The notes under the pieces were generated by a model. That model was given only the letters and a program-made list of their open reading frames with translations. It was not told the origin of the DNA and ran no database searches. A DNA stretch of 64,000 bases, from contig NZ_JAAGSC010000040.1 in assembly GCF_010499265.1 (NCBI RefSeq), positions 62,001 to 126,000 of the forward strand. The letters run 5' to 3'. The position numbers and the translations under genes were made by a program. Positions 18,719 to 27,498 of this stretch are shown here, piece after piece; position 1 is the first letter of the stretch; each line of letters begins with the position of its first letter. Origin of the DNA: Wenzhouxiangella limi. GTDB taxonomy: Bacteria; Pseudomonadota; Gammaproteobacteria; Xanthomonadales; Wenzhouxiangellaceae.

Positions 18719-20131
18719 TTGCTGCGAACCGCCTTACATTGGCCACTTCTGGCCTTACTCGTGTTCGGTGCGGCGATTGCCCCGCACGCGCAGGCCGACA
18801 CTCTGACCCCGGCCGTGGCTAACGACCTGCTTGAGGCCTACGAACTGCTGGAAGAAGAAAAAAGCGCGGAAGCCATTACCGCCCTCAATCGCCTGATGGA
18901 GCGGCGGGGCGAACGGATGTCGGACTTCGACCGCGCCTCCGTGCTGCAGATTCGCGGATCGGCCTACGTCAACGAAGAAAATTTCGACGCCGCGCTGGAT
19001 GATTTCGAAGTCGCCATTCGCCTTGGCGCCCTGCCGGAAGAGCAGCAGAACCGTTTGCGCTTCAACATGGCCCAGCTGTATTTCGTGACCGAGCAGTACG
19101 AAAAGTCGATCGAGTTTTTCGAGGAATGGATGGCGCTGGATCCGGACATCGATGCCAACACCTATTTCATGCTCGCCGGCGCCAACTACCAGATTCAACG
19201 CTACCAGGAATCGCTGGATGCGATCAGCCAGGCGATCGAACTGGCCGAAGAGCCGGAACGCCGATACTATGAGCTCAAGAACGTGCTTTTGAGTGAACTG
19301 GAGATGGTGCCCGAGCGCACCGAACTCCTTGCCGAAATGGTGACGATCTGGCCTGACGAGCTGCAGTTCTGGCGCCAGCTGTCTTCTTTGTATCTGCAGC
19401 AAAACGAAGAGCTGAAGTCTTTCAGTGCGCTGGAATCGGCGTACCTGGCCGGCCTGATCGAAGACGGCAGCGACATCCTGGTCCTGGCCCAGTTTTATTC
19501 TTCGTTCAACAATCCGTATCGCGGCGCCCGCCTGATCGAGCGCGAGATGGAGGCCGGCCGCGTCGAACGGACCGTCGAGAACCTGGAGCTGCTGTCCCAG
19601 CTGTGGAGTCAGTCGCGCGAACATCGCGAGGCCATACCCGTGCTCAGCGAAGCCGCCGCGAAGTCGGATACCGGCAATCTTTTCTTCCGACTCGGCCAGG
19701 CCTATCTGGCCACCGAAGACAATGAAGCCGCGGCCGAGGCCTTTGAAGACGCCCTCGACAAGGGTGGTCTTGAAGATAACCAGGCCGAAGCCTGGATCTT
19801 GCTCGGCAACGCACGTTTCAACCAGGCCGAGCCGGGGGATCGTGAGCAGCGCCGCCTCGCCGACCAGGCCTTCGCCGAAGCCGAGCGTTTTGCCTCGACC
19901 CGCGCGCAGGCACGCGACTGGCGTGGCTACATTCGCGCGATCAACGAGACCGAATCGCGCCAGGCTTCGCTGGAGCAGGAGCAGTCCGAGCGGCTTGAAG
20001 CGGCCGCCGAGGAGCGCTTCCTGACTGGCTGTCGTGCCCAGCAGCTGGCCGGTACCACTCTTTCGGAGGAATGCGAGGCCGCACTCGAGGCCGCCCGCGA
20101 AGCCGAAGAGGCCGAATTCGAAGACCGCTGA
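18719..20131 (+). CDS. Exported TPR-repeat protein, last gene of TonB-system operon
   Basis: A 470-residue protein from a TTG start two bases after tonB, with a GGAGGA site inside the tonB end. The signal peptide ends PHAQA. The remainder is a helical array of tetratricopeptide-like repeats (for example RFNMAQLYFVTEQYEKSIE and NTYFMLAGANYQIQRYQES), with a Glu/Ala-rich coiled-coil tail that has a final Cys pair region. TPR proteins of this size typically end DUF3450-ExbB-ExbD-TonB operons. A periplasmic scaffold for the transducer complex is inferred, not shown. Confidence 0.87.
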   Translation: MLRTALHWPLLALLVFGAAIAPHAQADTLTPAVANDLLEAYELLEEEKSAEAITALNRLMERRGERMSDFDRASVLQIRGSAYVNEENFDAALDDFEVAIRLGALPEEQQNRLRFNMAQLYFVTEQYEKSIEFFEEWMALDPDIDANTYFMLAGANYQIQRYQESLDAISQAIELAEEPERRYYELKNVLLSELEMVPERTELLAEMVTIWPDELQFWRQLSSLYLQQNEELKSFSALESAYLAGLIEDGSDILVLAQFYSSFNNPYRGARLIEREMEAGRVERTVENLELLSQLWSQSREHREAIPVLSEAAAKSDTGNLFFRLGQAYLATEDNEAAAEAFEDALDKGGLEDNQAEAWILLGNARFNQAEPGDREQRRLADQAFAEAERFASTRAQARDWRGYIRAINETESRQASLEQEQSERLEAAAEERFLTGCRAQQLAGTTLSEECEAALEAAREAEEAEFEDR

Positions 20132-20158
20132 TTCCGTTCGATCCAGTCGATGATCCCG

Positions 20159-20187
20159 CCCCCGCCGGCCCGTCCGGCGGGGGCTTT
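20159..20187 (+). terminator. Probable terminator of the TonB-system operon
   Basis: CCCCCGCCGG and CCGGCGGGGG form a 10-bp GC-only stem around a five-base loop, followed by a short CTTT. The weak T tract makes it a poorer intrinsic terminator than the others here. Confidence 0.55.
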
Positions 20188-20213
20188 GACTGTCTGCACG
20201 TGGCGTATATAGT
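20186..20213 (+). promoter_or_regulatory. Sigma-70-like promoter of the histidine kinase gene
   Basis: TTGACT (20186-20191) and TATAGT (20208-20213) with a 16-base spacer each match five of six consensus bases. The -35 begins in the T tail of the preceding terminator. The kinase ATG lies about 48 bases beyond the -10. Confidence 0.6.
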
Positions 20214-20261
20214 GTCCCCTTGGCGGTGGTTGCCGATCGGTTTTGACTACGGGACGGTCGC

Positions 20262-23200
20262 ATGGGTTTTGATCGGGACAAACGGGGACAAAAAACGCGG
20301 CCAGCGATTGCCGCGCTGCTGCTGTGGCTTTTTGTTTCGTCGGCAGCCGCCGAGAATTACCCGGTGTTTCGTCATATCGGGGTGCTGGACGGTCTGCCTG
20401 ACCCGGCCGTCGAGGCCATGGTTCAGGATCGTTTCGGTTACGTCTGGATTGGCACCCAGGCCGGTCTGATCCGGCACGAAGGCGATCGCCTCAATCTTCT
20501 GCCGCGTGATCCTTCCGATCCCGGCGCGCTGCCCAACAACAACGTCATGACTCTGCACGCTGGCAGTGACGGGATGGTGTGGGCCGCGCTGGAGGATAGC
20601 GGTATGGTCGAGATCGGATCCGACCTGCGGATTCGTCGCCACGTCAGGCCTGATGATGACGGCGGGCCGCTGCCCTTCGCCAATATCTGGTCCATCGCCG
20701 AAGATTGCGACGGGCGCTTGTGGCTTGCCTTCCCTCGGGGTGGGGTCGGCGTCTATGACCCGATCTCCGAAGATTTCGAAATGTTTCCACAGGAGGAAGG
20801 CGCCGGGCTTCACCCAAAAGGTTTTCAAGCCCATCTGATGGTCGATCAGCGCTGCCGTACCTGGCTGGTCCAGACCACGCAGCTCAGCGTTTACGATCCG
20901 GCTGTGGATCCCGACCGGTTCACGCCCGTGCTGAGCCCGGGGTCGGACCCATTGGATTTTTTCCTGCATGCCTGGATTTCTCCGCGGGGCGACCTTCTGG
21001 TCAGCCGGCAACGGGATCTTTTGGACCTCGGCTCCATCGATCAGGCGCCCGGTGCCATGACGCCGGATATTGTGCGCACCACAACCGGCGTGATCGTTGG
21101 CATCGGTGGTTTTCCCGATGGCCGGATTTTTGTCGCCACCGAGGCGGGCCTTGAGGTGTTCGATCCCGAGACCGGCGCGGGCCGGACCATGCTTGCCCAG
21201 CCGGATCTACCGTTCAGTCTGCCGGCCTCGAACCTGGGGAGTGCGTACCTGGTTGATGCAGAGGGCGGAGTCTGGCTGGCTGTCCGAGAGGAAGGGCTGG
21301 CGTATTTGCCGCCCGACCACGCGGCATTTGCACGGATCCCGCGTCCTGCCGAATCCGGTGACCGTTTGCTGATCGAGCGCATCCGGAGCATTTCGCCGGG
21401 ATTTGAACCCGAGACCTTGTGGGTGGTGGCCGACTCCGTGCCCTATCGATTGAGCCTGCGCGATGGCTCGCATACCCCGCTGCACGAGGCTTATCCGAGT
21501 TTCCCGGCCGATCGCTATTCACGAATGAACATCCTGCAGTTAGTGGAGCGTGAAAGCGATTTGCTGACGTTGCAGCTTCGACACCTGAGTTGGCTGGGTC
21601 CGGCCCCGGGGTCAGCAGAGGACTGGATTTCCAAGGACGAAGTGAATCCGAATTTTTTTAAATTCATTCATGAAGCTGATGGCGGGCGCTACTGGCTGGG
21701 CATGGGAGACAGCGGCTTGTGGCTGTTCGATCCCGAGGATCGGTCTTCACTCCAGTTTGGGCCCGACCAGCCGAAGCCGCGGTATTTGCCGGAAGGCGCC
21801 CCGGTTGCCATGCGTACGGGACCGCGAGGGCAGAAATGGGTGGCGGGCCGGAAAGCCGTTTACCGATACGATGCTGCTGAAGGCTTCGTCCAAAAGCTCG
21901 AATGGCCGAATCGACCGATCCGCAGCCTGGCCTGGAACGGGTGGACGCTTTGGGTGGGTAGCGATCATGCGTTGATGCAGTACCGCCTGGTCGACAATGA
22001 ACTCAACTTGATCCGCACGCTGGACCTGACCGAGCTCACCGAACGAACCACCCTGTTGGAAATCCTGCCCGCCAGCGACGATTCGCAAACGCTGTGGTTG
22101 GTGCTGCGTTCCGGGATCGCCCGGCTGGATCTGGAGCGCGGGCTTTTTCGTTCCTACGGCCACGCCGAAGGGCTAGCCCTGAGCGAGTTCAGCCGTGACG
22201 CGATCGTCGCCGTTGACGACGGCCGGATCGTTCTTGGAGGCAGCGGCGGCATCGTGACGATCGATCCGTCGCGCCTGCGTCGCGAAACATTCGACCCGCC
22301 CGTCTACCTGCGCGCGCTGACGGCAGGCGACCGAAGAATTTCCCTGCCACCCGGTGCGCGCTCCCCGATCGATCTGGCCTGGGACCAAAACTCGGTTCGG
22401 TTCGAGTTTTCAGCCTTGACCTATGTCGCGCCTGAGCAAGTTCGCTATCGCGTCCGCCTCGACGGCTGGGACGAGGACTGGCTGGCGCTGGATCGCCAGT
22501 CCAGCCTGTATTACAGCAACCTGCCACCCGGCCAGTATCGCTTCGAAGTTCAGGCCGCGGGCCCGGACGGGCGTTGGGGAGAAAGAGGCGATCGCCTGTC
22601 CATCCGAATCGCCTCACCACCGTGGGCCTCGCCGCTTGCGGTGCTGGCCTACGCGGTGATGCTGGCAGCAATCCTCGGGTTGACCTGGCGCCAGGTCGGC
22701 CGTGCCCGACGCCGTCGCCGAGAGCTGCAGGACGTGTTGCAGAAGCGAAAACTTGCCGAAGGACAGCGCCAGCTTATCCAGCGTCTGAACGCGGACCTGG
22801 AGCCGCTAGCGCTGGCGCGCTGCATTGCCGCCGAGATCCAGCGCCTGACGGCGGCGAAAAGCGCCACGATCGGCTATCTTCATGAACTCATGCCGACCGA
22901 ACTGGTCACCGGCGACGGGCGTGCCGCCATGACCCGCAGCCAATGGCAGCAGCGCTTGCAACAAGCCGACGGGACCGGCGAGCAGGTCATTGATCTGCAA
23001 GCCGAGGACGGCGTCATCGCCCGGGTTCTGCTGATCCCCCCGGCCCACGGTTTCGAGGCCGACCATGAGCGCCGACTGGCCTTGCTGGTTGAGGTTGCGG
23101 GTCAGTCGCTTCACAACAGCGTGCTTCTCCAGCAGGTCAGGTTGCTGGCCGAGGAGGCCGAGCAGGCCAGCCGCGCGAAATCGGAGTTCCTGGCCACCAT

Positions 23201-24203
23201 GAGCCACGAAATCCGGACGCCGCTACACGGGGTGCTGGGCATGGCGGAACTGCTGCACGAGGGCGCCGGAGACGCTCCCCGTCAGGACTTGCTCAAGACG
23301 CTGCGAGCCTCGGGCAAGCAGCTTCAGCGCATCATCGATGACGTGCTCGATATTTCCCGGATCGAGGCAGGACGCCTGGAGTTGCTGAACGAACCTTTCG
23401 AGACCGTCTCCCTGCTCGAGCAGGTGGTCGACCTGCACGCGCCTTCGGCGGCCGCCAAGGGCCTGGATCTGCGCTTGCGCATCAGCGCCGGCTTCCCGGT
23501 ACTCGCTTTCGGCGATAGCGGCAGACTGGCCCAGATTCTGGGCAACCTGCTTAATAACGCCGTCAAATTCACTGGCGAAGGCAGCGTGGAAGTGAGCGCA
23601 GAGGTCTGCCCGGATGGACAACTGTTCCTCGCCGTGACCGATACGGGTCCGGGCATCGCTTCGAACCAGATGGAACGTCTGTTTCTGCCCTTCAGCCAGC
23701 TTGACGCCAGCCTGAGCCGCGCCCACAGCGGATCCGGGCTGGGACTGGCGATCTGCCGCCGTCTGGCCGAGGGGATGGGCGGCCAGCTGCGCCTGCGCTC
23801 CAGCGCCGGGTCGGGCAGCTGCTTTGAGCTGCGCGTGCCGGCCGGCAATCCGTTGCCTCCTCAGCGCTTCACCTCGCTGCTGACCGAGACCCGGCTAACC
23901 GCGCTGGTTGATGCGCCCACCTACCGTGTCCTTCTGCGGCTCGCTCGCCGCTGGGGTTTCCGCCTGGAGGACGGGCGGCGTTTGACGCCCCGATCCGGCG
24001 CGCTGGTTCTGTTCGACGGCCGCGATGCTGTACTGCGCGCCCAGGCCGTGGCATGGTCTCAAGCCGGATGCACGCTGTTGCGGCTGAATTCGCCTTTTGA
24101 CCGCGAAGCCCCCGACAACGCGACCGACACGGCATCGATTGCCCTGCGCTGGCCGCTGATCGAAAGCCGATTGCTCTCTGCCTTGCTGGAGCGAGTAGTT
24201 TAA
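20262..24203 (+). CDS. Two-component-propeller sensor histidine kinase with degenerate C-terminal receiver
   Basis: A 1313-residue membrane sensor. A signal peptide (to about residue 31) leads into periplasmic regulator-propeller repeats (about 40-690; first blade DRFGYVWIGTQAGLIRHEG) and a Y_Y_Y domain (about 705-775). One membrane helix (LAVLAYAVMLAAILGL, near 790-808) follows, then a GAF-like region (about 850-965). HisKA carries His982 in ATMSHEIRTPLHGVLG; the ATPase domain has NLLNNAVKF, DTGPGIA and GSGLGLAI. The last 120 residues resemble a receiver but lack a clear acidic pocket and phosphoacceptor, and no HTH output or response-regulator gene is adjacent. Such sensors usually respond to extracellular glycans; the ligand is unknown. 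Confidence 0.88.
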   Translation: MGFDRDKRGQKTRPAIAALLLWLFVSSAAAENYPVFRHIGVLDGLPDPAVEAMVQDRFGYVWIGTQAGLIRHEGDRLNLLPRDPSDPGALPNNNVMTLHAGSDGMVWAALEDSGMVEIGSDLRIRRHVRPDDDGGPLPFANIWSIAEDCDGRLWLAFPRGGVGVYDPISEDFEMFPQEEGAGLHPKGFQAHLMVDQRCRTWLVQTTQLSVYDPAVDPDRFTPVLSPGSDPLDFFLHAWISPRGDLLVSRQRDLLDLGSIDQAPGAMTPDIVRTTTGVIVGIGGFPDGRIFVATEAGLEVFDPETGAGRTMLAQPDLPFSLPASNLGSAYLVDAEGGVWLAVREEGLAYLPPDHAAFARIPRPAESGDRLLIERIRSISPGFEPETLWVVADSVPYRLSLRDGSHTPLHEAYPSFPADRYSRMNILQLVERESDLLTLQLRHLSWLGPAPGSAEDWISKDEVNPNFFKFIHEADGGRYWLGMGDSGLWLFDPEDRSSLQFGPDQPKPRYLPEGAPVAMRTGPRGQKWVAGRKAVYRYDAAEGFVQKLEWPNRPIRSLAWNGWTLWVGSDHALMQYRLVDNELNLIRTLDLTELTERTTLLEILPASDDSQTLWLVLRSGIARLDLERGLFRSYGHAEGLALSEFSRDAIVAVDDGRIVLGGSGGIVTIDPSRLRRETFDPPVYLRALTAGDRRISLPPGARSPIDLAWDQNSVRFEFSALTYVAPEQVRYRVRLDGWDEDWLALDRQSSLYYSNLPPGQYRFEVQAAGPDGRWGERGDRLSIRIASPPWASPLAVLAYAVMLAAILGLTWRQVGRARRRRRELQDVLQKRKLAEGQRQLIQRLNADLEPLALARCIAAEIQRLTAAKSATIGYLHELMPTELVTGDGRAAMTRSQWQQRLQQADGTGEQVIDLQAEDGVIARVLLIPPAHGFEADHERRLALLVEVAGQSLHNSVLLQQVRLLAEEAEQASRAKSEFLATMSHEIRTPLHGVLGMAELLHEGAGDAPRQDLLKTLRASGKQLQRIIDDVLDISRIEAGRLELLNEPFETVSLLEQVVDLHAPSAAAKGLDLRLRISAGFPVLAFGDSGRLAQILGNLLNNAVKFTGEGSVEVSAEVCPDGQLFLAVTDTGPGIASNQMERLFLPFSQLDASLSRAHSGSGLGLAICRRLAEGMGGQLRLRSSAGSGSCFELRVPAGNPLPPQRFTSLLTETRLTALVDAPTYRVLLRLARRWGFRLEDGRRLTPRSGALVLFDGRDAVLRAQAVAWSQAGCTLLRLNSPFDREAPDNATDTASIALRWPLIESRLLSALLERVV

Positions 24204-24236
24204 ACTCAGCCATCAATTGCCATTGAGGAACGACGC

Positions 24237-24821
24237 ATGGAATGGATTGGCCTGGCCTTGATCGTTGCGCTGGCGCTGTTTGCCGTCGTCATTTACAACC
24301 GCCTGGTTGCCGCTCGCAACCGCTACAAGAACGCCTTTGCCCAGATCGACGTGCAGCTGACCCGGCGACACGACCTGATTCCCAACCTGGTCGAGGTCGC
24401 CAGCAAATACATGAGCCATGAGCGTGAGACGCTTCAGGCCGTGATCGAGGCGCGCAACGGAGCGGCTTCGCAGCTCAAGGCCGCTTCCAGCGATCCGACC
24501 AACCCCGAGGCGATGAAAAAACTCGGCGCGGCCGAGCAGGGGCTTTCGGGCGCCCTGGGCCGGCTGTTCGCGCTGTCGGAGAACTACCCGGATCTCAAGG
24601 CCAATCAGAACATGATGCAGCTTTCCGAGGAGCTCACCAGCACCGAAAACCGGGTGGCCTTCGCTCGCCAGGCCTTCAACGATGCGGTGATGAGCTACAA
24701 CATCCTGCGCGAAAGTTTCCCGAATAATCTCATCGCCAACACCTTCAACTTTCAGCCGGCGCAGCTGCTCGACATCGAGGACCCGGCCAAGCGCGAGGCG
24801 GTCCAGGTCAGCTTCGGGTAA
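24237..24821 (+). CDS. LemA-family protein
   Basis: A 194-residue protein with one N-terminal membrane helix (WIGLALIVALALFAVVIY) followed by RYKNAFAQIDVQLTRRHDLIPNL, the hallmark of LemA, and the C-terminal FNFQPAQLLDIEDP/PVQVSFG motif region. The GAGGAACGACGC site precedes the ATG. LemA proteins are coiled-coil membrane proteins of unclear biochemistry that are very often paired with HtpX-like M48 proteases; that pairing holds here, with 27 bases to the next start. The gene follows the kinase by 33 bases, so it may share its transcript. Confidence 0.93.
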   Translation: MEWIGLALIVALALFAVVIYNRLVAARNRYKNAFAQIDVQLTRRHDLIPNLVEVASKYMSHERETLQAVIEARNGAASQLKAASSDPTNPEAMKKLGAAEQGLSGALGRLFALSENYPDLKANQNMMQLSEELTSTENRVAFARQAFNDAVMSYNILRESFPNNLIANTFNFQPAQLLDIEDPAKREAVQVSFG

Positions 24822-24848
24822 CCCGGCCGACTCGCCGACGGTTCGGCC

Positions 24849-26789
24849 GTGAACTTCTTCGAGCACCAGGACCGGGCGCGCCGGCAAAGCCGGTTCCTGA
24901 TCTTTCTGTTCGCGCTCGCAGTCGCGGCCGTCATCCTTGCCGTCAATGTGGTTTTGTTGGCGTCCCTGGGGGTATCCAACGCCACGAGCGCAGCGACAGG
25001 CGCCGGCTTCTTACGGGCCAACGCCGGTCTGATCCTGGGCTCGAGCCTGGTGACCGGCGCCGTTATCGGTCTGGCCAGCCTGTATCGCACGCTGCAGCTG
25101 CGCGCCGGCGGCGGGGAAATTGCCCGCTCGCTGGGCGGCACTGCGATCGACCCGGCCACCACCGATCCACTCAGGCGCAGGTTGTACAACGTAGTCGAGG
25201 AAATGGCGATCGCCTCGGGCGTGCCGGTGCCGGAAGTGTTCGTGCTCGAGCACGAGCAGGGTATCAACGCCTTTGCGGCCGGTTTTTCGCCGACGGACGC
25301 CGCCGTGGCGGTCACCCGCGGCACCCTGGAGCATCTGGACCGCGATGAACTCCAGGGTGTGGTGGCGCACGAATTCAGCCATATCTTCAACGGCGACATG
25401 CGCCTGAACATTCGCCTGATCGGCTTTCTGTTCGGCATTCTGATCCTGGCCATCATTGGTCGGCGGCTGTTGTTTTCCGCCCGCTTTGCCCGCGATTCCC
25501 GCAACGCGGCCCCGGCGGTGATGATGGGTCTGGTGGTCGTTCTGATCGGTTATGTCGGCCTGTTTTTCGGGCGCTGGATCAAGGCGGCGGTTTCACGCCG
25601 GCGGGAGTTCCTGGCAGACGCATCGGCGGTGCAGTTTACCCGCCACCCCGAAGGTATGGCCGGCGCACTGAAAAAAATCGGCGCGCTGTACGCCAGTTCC
25701 TTTATGACCACGGATGCCGAGGAAATCGGCCACATGTTGTTTGCGCGCGGCATGGGGCGGCAGATGTTTGCCACGCATCCGCCGCTCGAAGAGCGCATCC
25801 GGGCGATTGATCCCGACTTCCATCCGTCTGAATTCAAGGCGCTGGCGGCGAGCCTGGACCGGCATGCCCAGGCGCGCCGGGCCGAGGCCGAGCAGGCGGC
25901 CGAAAAAAGTCCTGGACCTGCCGGCGGCCCGGGTGGGCTGCCGCTTGATCCCGACCACCTTGCCGAAGCCATCGGCCAGCCGGACCTGCAGCAGATTTTC
26001 TTGGCCGCCGCACTGACCGCCGCGATGCCGTCGGCGCTGGAGCGTGCGGCGCACTCGGATGAATGGGCGCAGGAGGTCATCTGCTTTCTGCTCCTCAGCG
26101 CCGAGACCGAGATTCGCGAACGGCAGCTGCTGCTGATCGCCCGTTCGCTGGGCAGCGAGAGCGAGCGCCAGGTGTCCATTCTCTGGCAGGAAGGTCAGGC
26201 CCTGAATCGAGCACAGCGGTTACCCCTGCTGGAAATGGCTTTTCCGGGGTTGCGCCGCCGGCCGCACAAGGAATTGATCGGCCTGATGGGCCTGATCGAT
26301 GAACTGATCAGTGCCGACGGCCATGTTGATGTATTCGAGTACAGCCTCGCCCGGCTGACTTCTGCCCAGATTCTGGAGCTGATGCACCCGGATCGGGCGC
26401 GGCCCGGGGGATCGAAGACGCTGGCCGGAATGAACACCGAGGTGGCGCAAGTGATGGGTCTGCTGGCACTTCACGGCCATCCCGACAGTCCGGAAGCGGC
26501 GCTATCGGCTTTTCAGGCGGGCATGAAGGGTCTGGCCGATGCGGCGCCGGAGCGGCTGCCCGAAATGGACGGCTGGCCTGAGCGCCTGGACTCGGCGCTT
26601 CGACGACTGGACAAGCTGCGGCCCAAGGCCAAGCAAGCGCTGGTTGCCGGCCTGGCCCGTTGTGCCCTCCATGATGAGCACGTCGTCCAGCAAGAGCTGG
26701 AGTTGCTCAGGGTCATCGGCGGCCTGCTGCACGTGCCGCTGCCCTTGCTGGCGGGCCGCAGCGAGGAGACCGTCAGTCGTCGAGGGTGA
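24849..26789 (+). CDS. Membrane M48 metalloprotease (HtpX-like) with TerB-like C-terminal extension
   Basis: A 646-residue integral membrane protease starting with GTG. Two N-terminal helices ([20 protein letters not shown] and a second near residue 60) precede the cytoplasmic peptidase domain with [10 protein letters not shown] at about residue 174, which supplies the two zinc His and catalytic Glu. A further helix pair ([31 protein letters not shown]) leads to [11 protein letters not shown] with the third ligand. Residues about 375-646 are an unusual helical extension; [16 protein letters not shown] resembles TerB-type repeats. Role in membrane-protein quality control is inferred from the family. 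The end overlaps dodecin by 17 bp. Confidence 0.9.
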   Translation: MNFFEHQDRARRQSRFLIFLFALAVAAVILAVNVVLLASLGVSNATSAATGAGFLRANAGLILGSSLVTGAVIGLASLYRTLQLRAGGGEIARSLGGTAIDPATTDPLRRRLYNVVEEMAIASGVPVPEVFVLEHEQGINAFAAGFSPTDAAVAVTRGTLEHLDRDELQGVVAHEFSHIFNGDMRLNIRLIGFLFGILILAIIGRRLLFSARFARDSRNAAPAVMMGLVVVLIGYVGLFFGRWIKAAVSRRREFLADASAVQFTRHPEGMAGALKKIGALYASSFMTTDAEEIGHMLFARGMGRQMFATHPPLEERIRAIDPDFHPSEFKALAASLDRHAQARRAEAEQAAEKSPGPAGGPGGLPLDPDHLAEAIGQPDLQQIFLAAALTAAMPSALERAAHSDEWAQEVICFLLLSAETEIRERQLLLIARSLGSESERQVSILWQEGQALNRAQRLPLLEMAFPGLRRRPHKELIGLMGLIDELISADGHVDVFEYSLARLTSAQILELMHPDRARPGGSKTLAGMNTEVAQVMGLLALHGHPDSPEAALSAFQAGMKGLADAAPERLPEMDGWPERLDSALRRLDKLRPKAKQALVAGLARCALHDEHVVQQELELLRVIGGLLHVPLPLLAGRSEETVSRRG

Positions 26790-26982
26790 ATCCGACTTCG
26801 ATCGTGACCTGCCAGTGCTGGATACCGCCATCCTCGATATGACCGCGAGTCTCGAGCACTTCGAACCAGCGCAGGTTTTTCAGGGACTCCGAGGCCTTGG
26901 TGACGGCACGACGCACGGCGTCATCGCTGCTTTCGGTCGAGGACCCGGTCAGGCGAATCTGCTTGTAGACATGATCGGACAT
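26773..26982 (-). CDS. Dodecin-family flavin-binding protein
   Basis: A 69-residue protein (from the ATG of MSDHVYK) matching dodecins, which assemble into hollow dodecamers storing or buffering flavins. The key elements are present: [14 protein letters not shown] for the helix, Trp in NLRWFEV that stacks on the flavin, and Gln in [12 protein letters not shown]. It is convergent with the M48 protease gene and overlaps its last 17 bp. GGAGCGACG-like sequence upstream serves as ribosome site. Confidence 0.9.
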   Translation of the reverse strand: MSDHVYKQIRLTGSSTESSDDAVRRAVTKASESLKNLRWFEVLETRGHIEDGGIQHWQVTIEVGFTLDD

Positions 26983-27057
26983 GGAACGTCGCTCCTGTTG
27001 CTTGCAAATGAATCGGCAGACTAACAGTTCGACCGGCATGACGCCGTCGCTGCGGCG

Positions 27058-27309
27058 CTATTTATCCGGATTCGTTTCATCACCTTCCATTTGAACTTCC
27101 ATGGAATATTCGATCTGACGCTCTTTCAGCCGCGTCGGCGGATTGATCCAGACGATACGTACGCCTGCGGTCTTGGCCACGCGCTCTACGGCTTGAACTT
27201 GCTCTCCGTTGTATTCGCGCGTTTTCACCGTGCCGGTATCGGTTGTGGCGCAGCCGGTCAACAGCACCACAGCGAACAGCAAAAAGGGTCGTAGCAGTCG
27301 ATAGGGCAT
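27058..27309 (-). CDS. Small lipoprotein of unknown function
   Basis: An 83-residue product with a classical lipoprotein signal: FLLFAVVLLTGC, Cys about residue 20 as the lipidated residue, then Ala-Thr-Thr, so no Asp+2 inner-membrane retention is seen and outer-membrane sorting is likely. The mature domain of about 63 residues contains VERVAKTAGVRIVWINPPTR and ends in an acidic tail. I do not recognise a family. An AGGAGATC site precedes the ATG. It may be monocistronic and lies divergent from the gamma-glutamyltransferase gene. Confidence 0.75.
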   Translation of the reverse strand: MPYRLLRPFLLFAVVLLTGCATTDTGTVKTREYNGEQVQAVERVAKTAGVRIVWINPPTRLKERQIEYSMEVQMEGDETNPDK

Positions 27310-27498
27310 GACAGATCTCCTGTTTTTAAGCTCCGCGTAGAGCCTATGACATCCATAGTAGACCCAAGAACAGGTGGTCTCGTCAAATCGGCCTCACGTG
27401 GCTTGGGCCATCCGGACTGCGTGCCCATCGAGCAGCCGAATCGCGCCAGTGGCTGCGGTATGCTTTGCACCCTGTCAAAAAAAGATGGAGACCTAAGG

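Noticed and set aside
18755-20281. Minus-strand open frame opposite the TPR gene
   Set aside because: Phe/Gly/Leu-rich shadow of the Glu-rich TPR repeats; crosses the terminator and promoter at 20159-20213.
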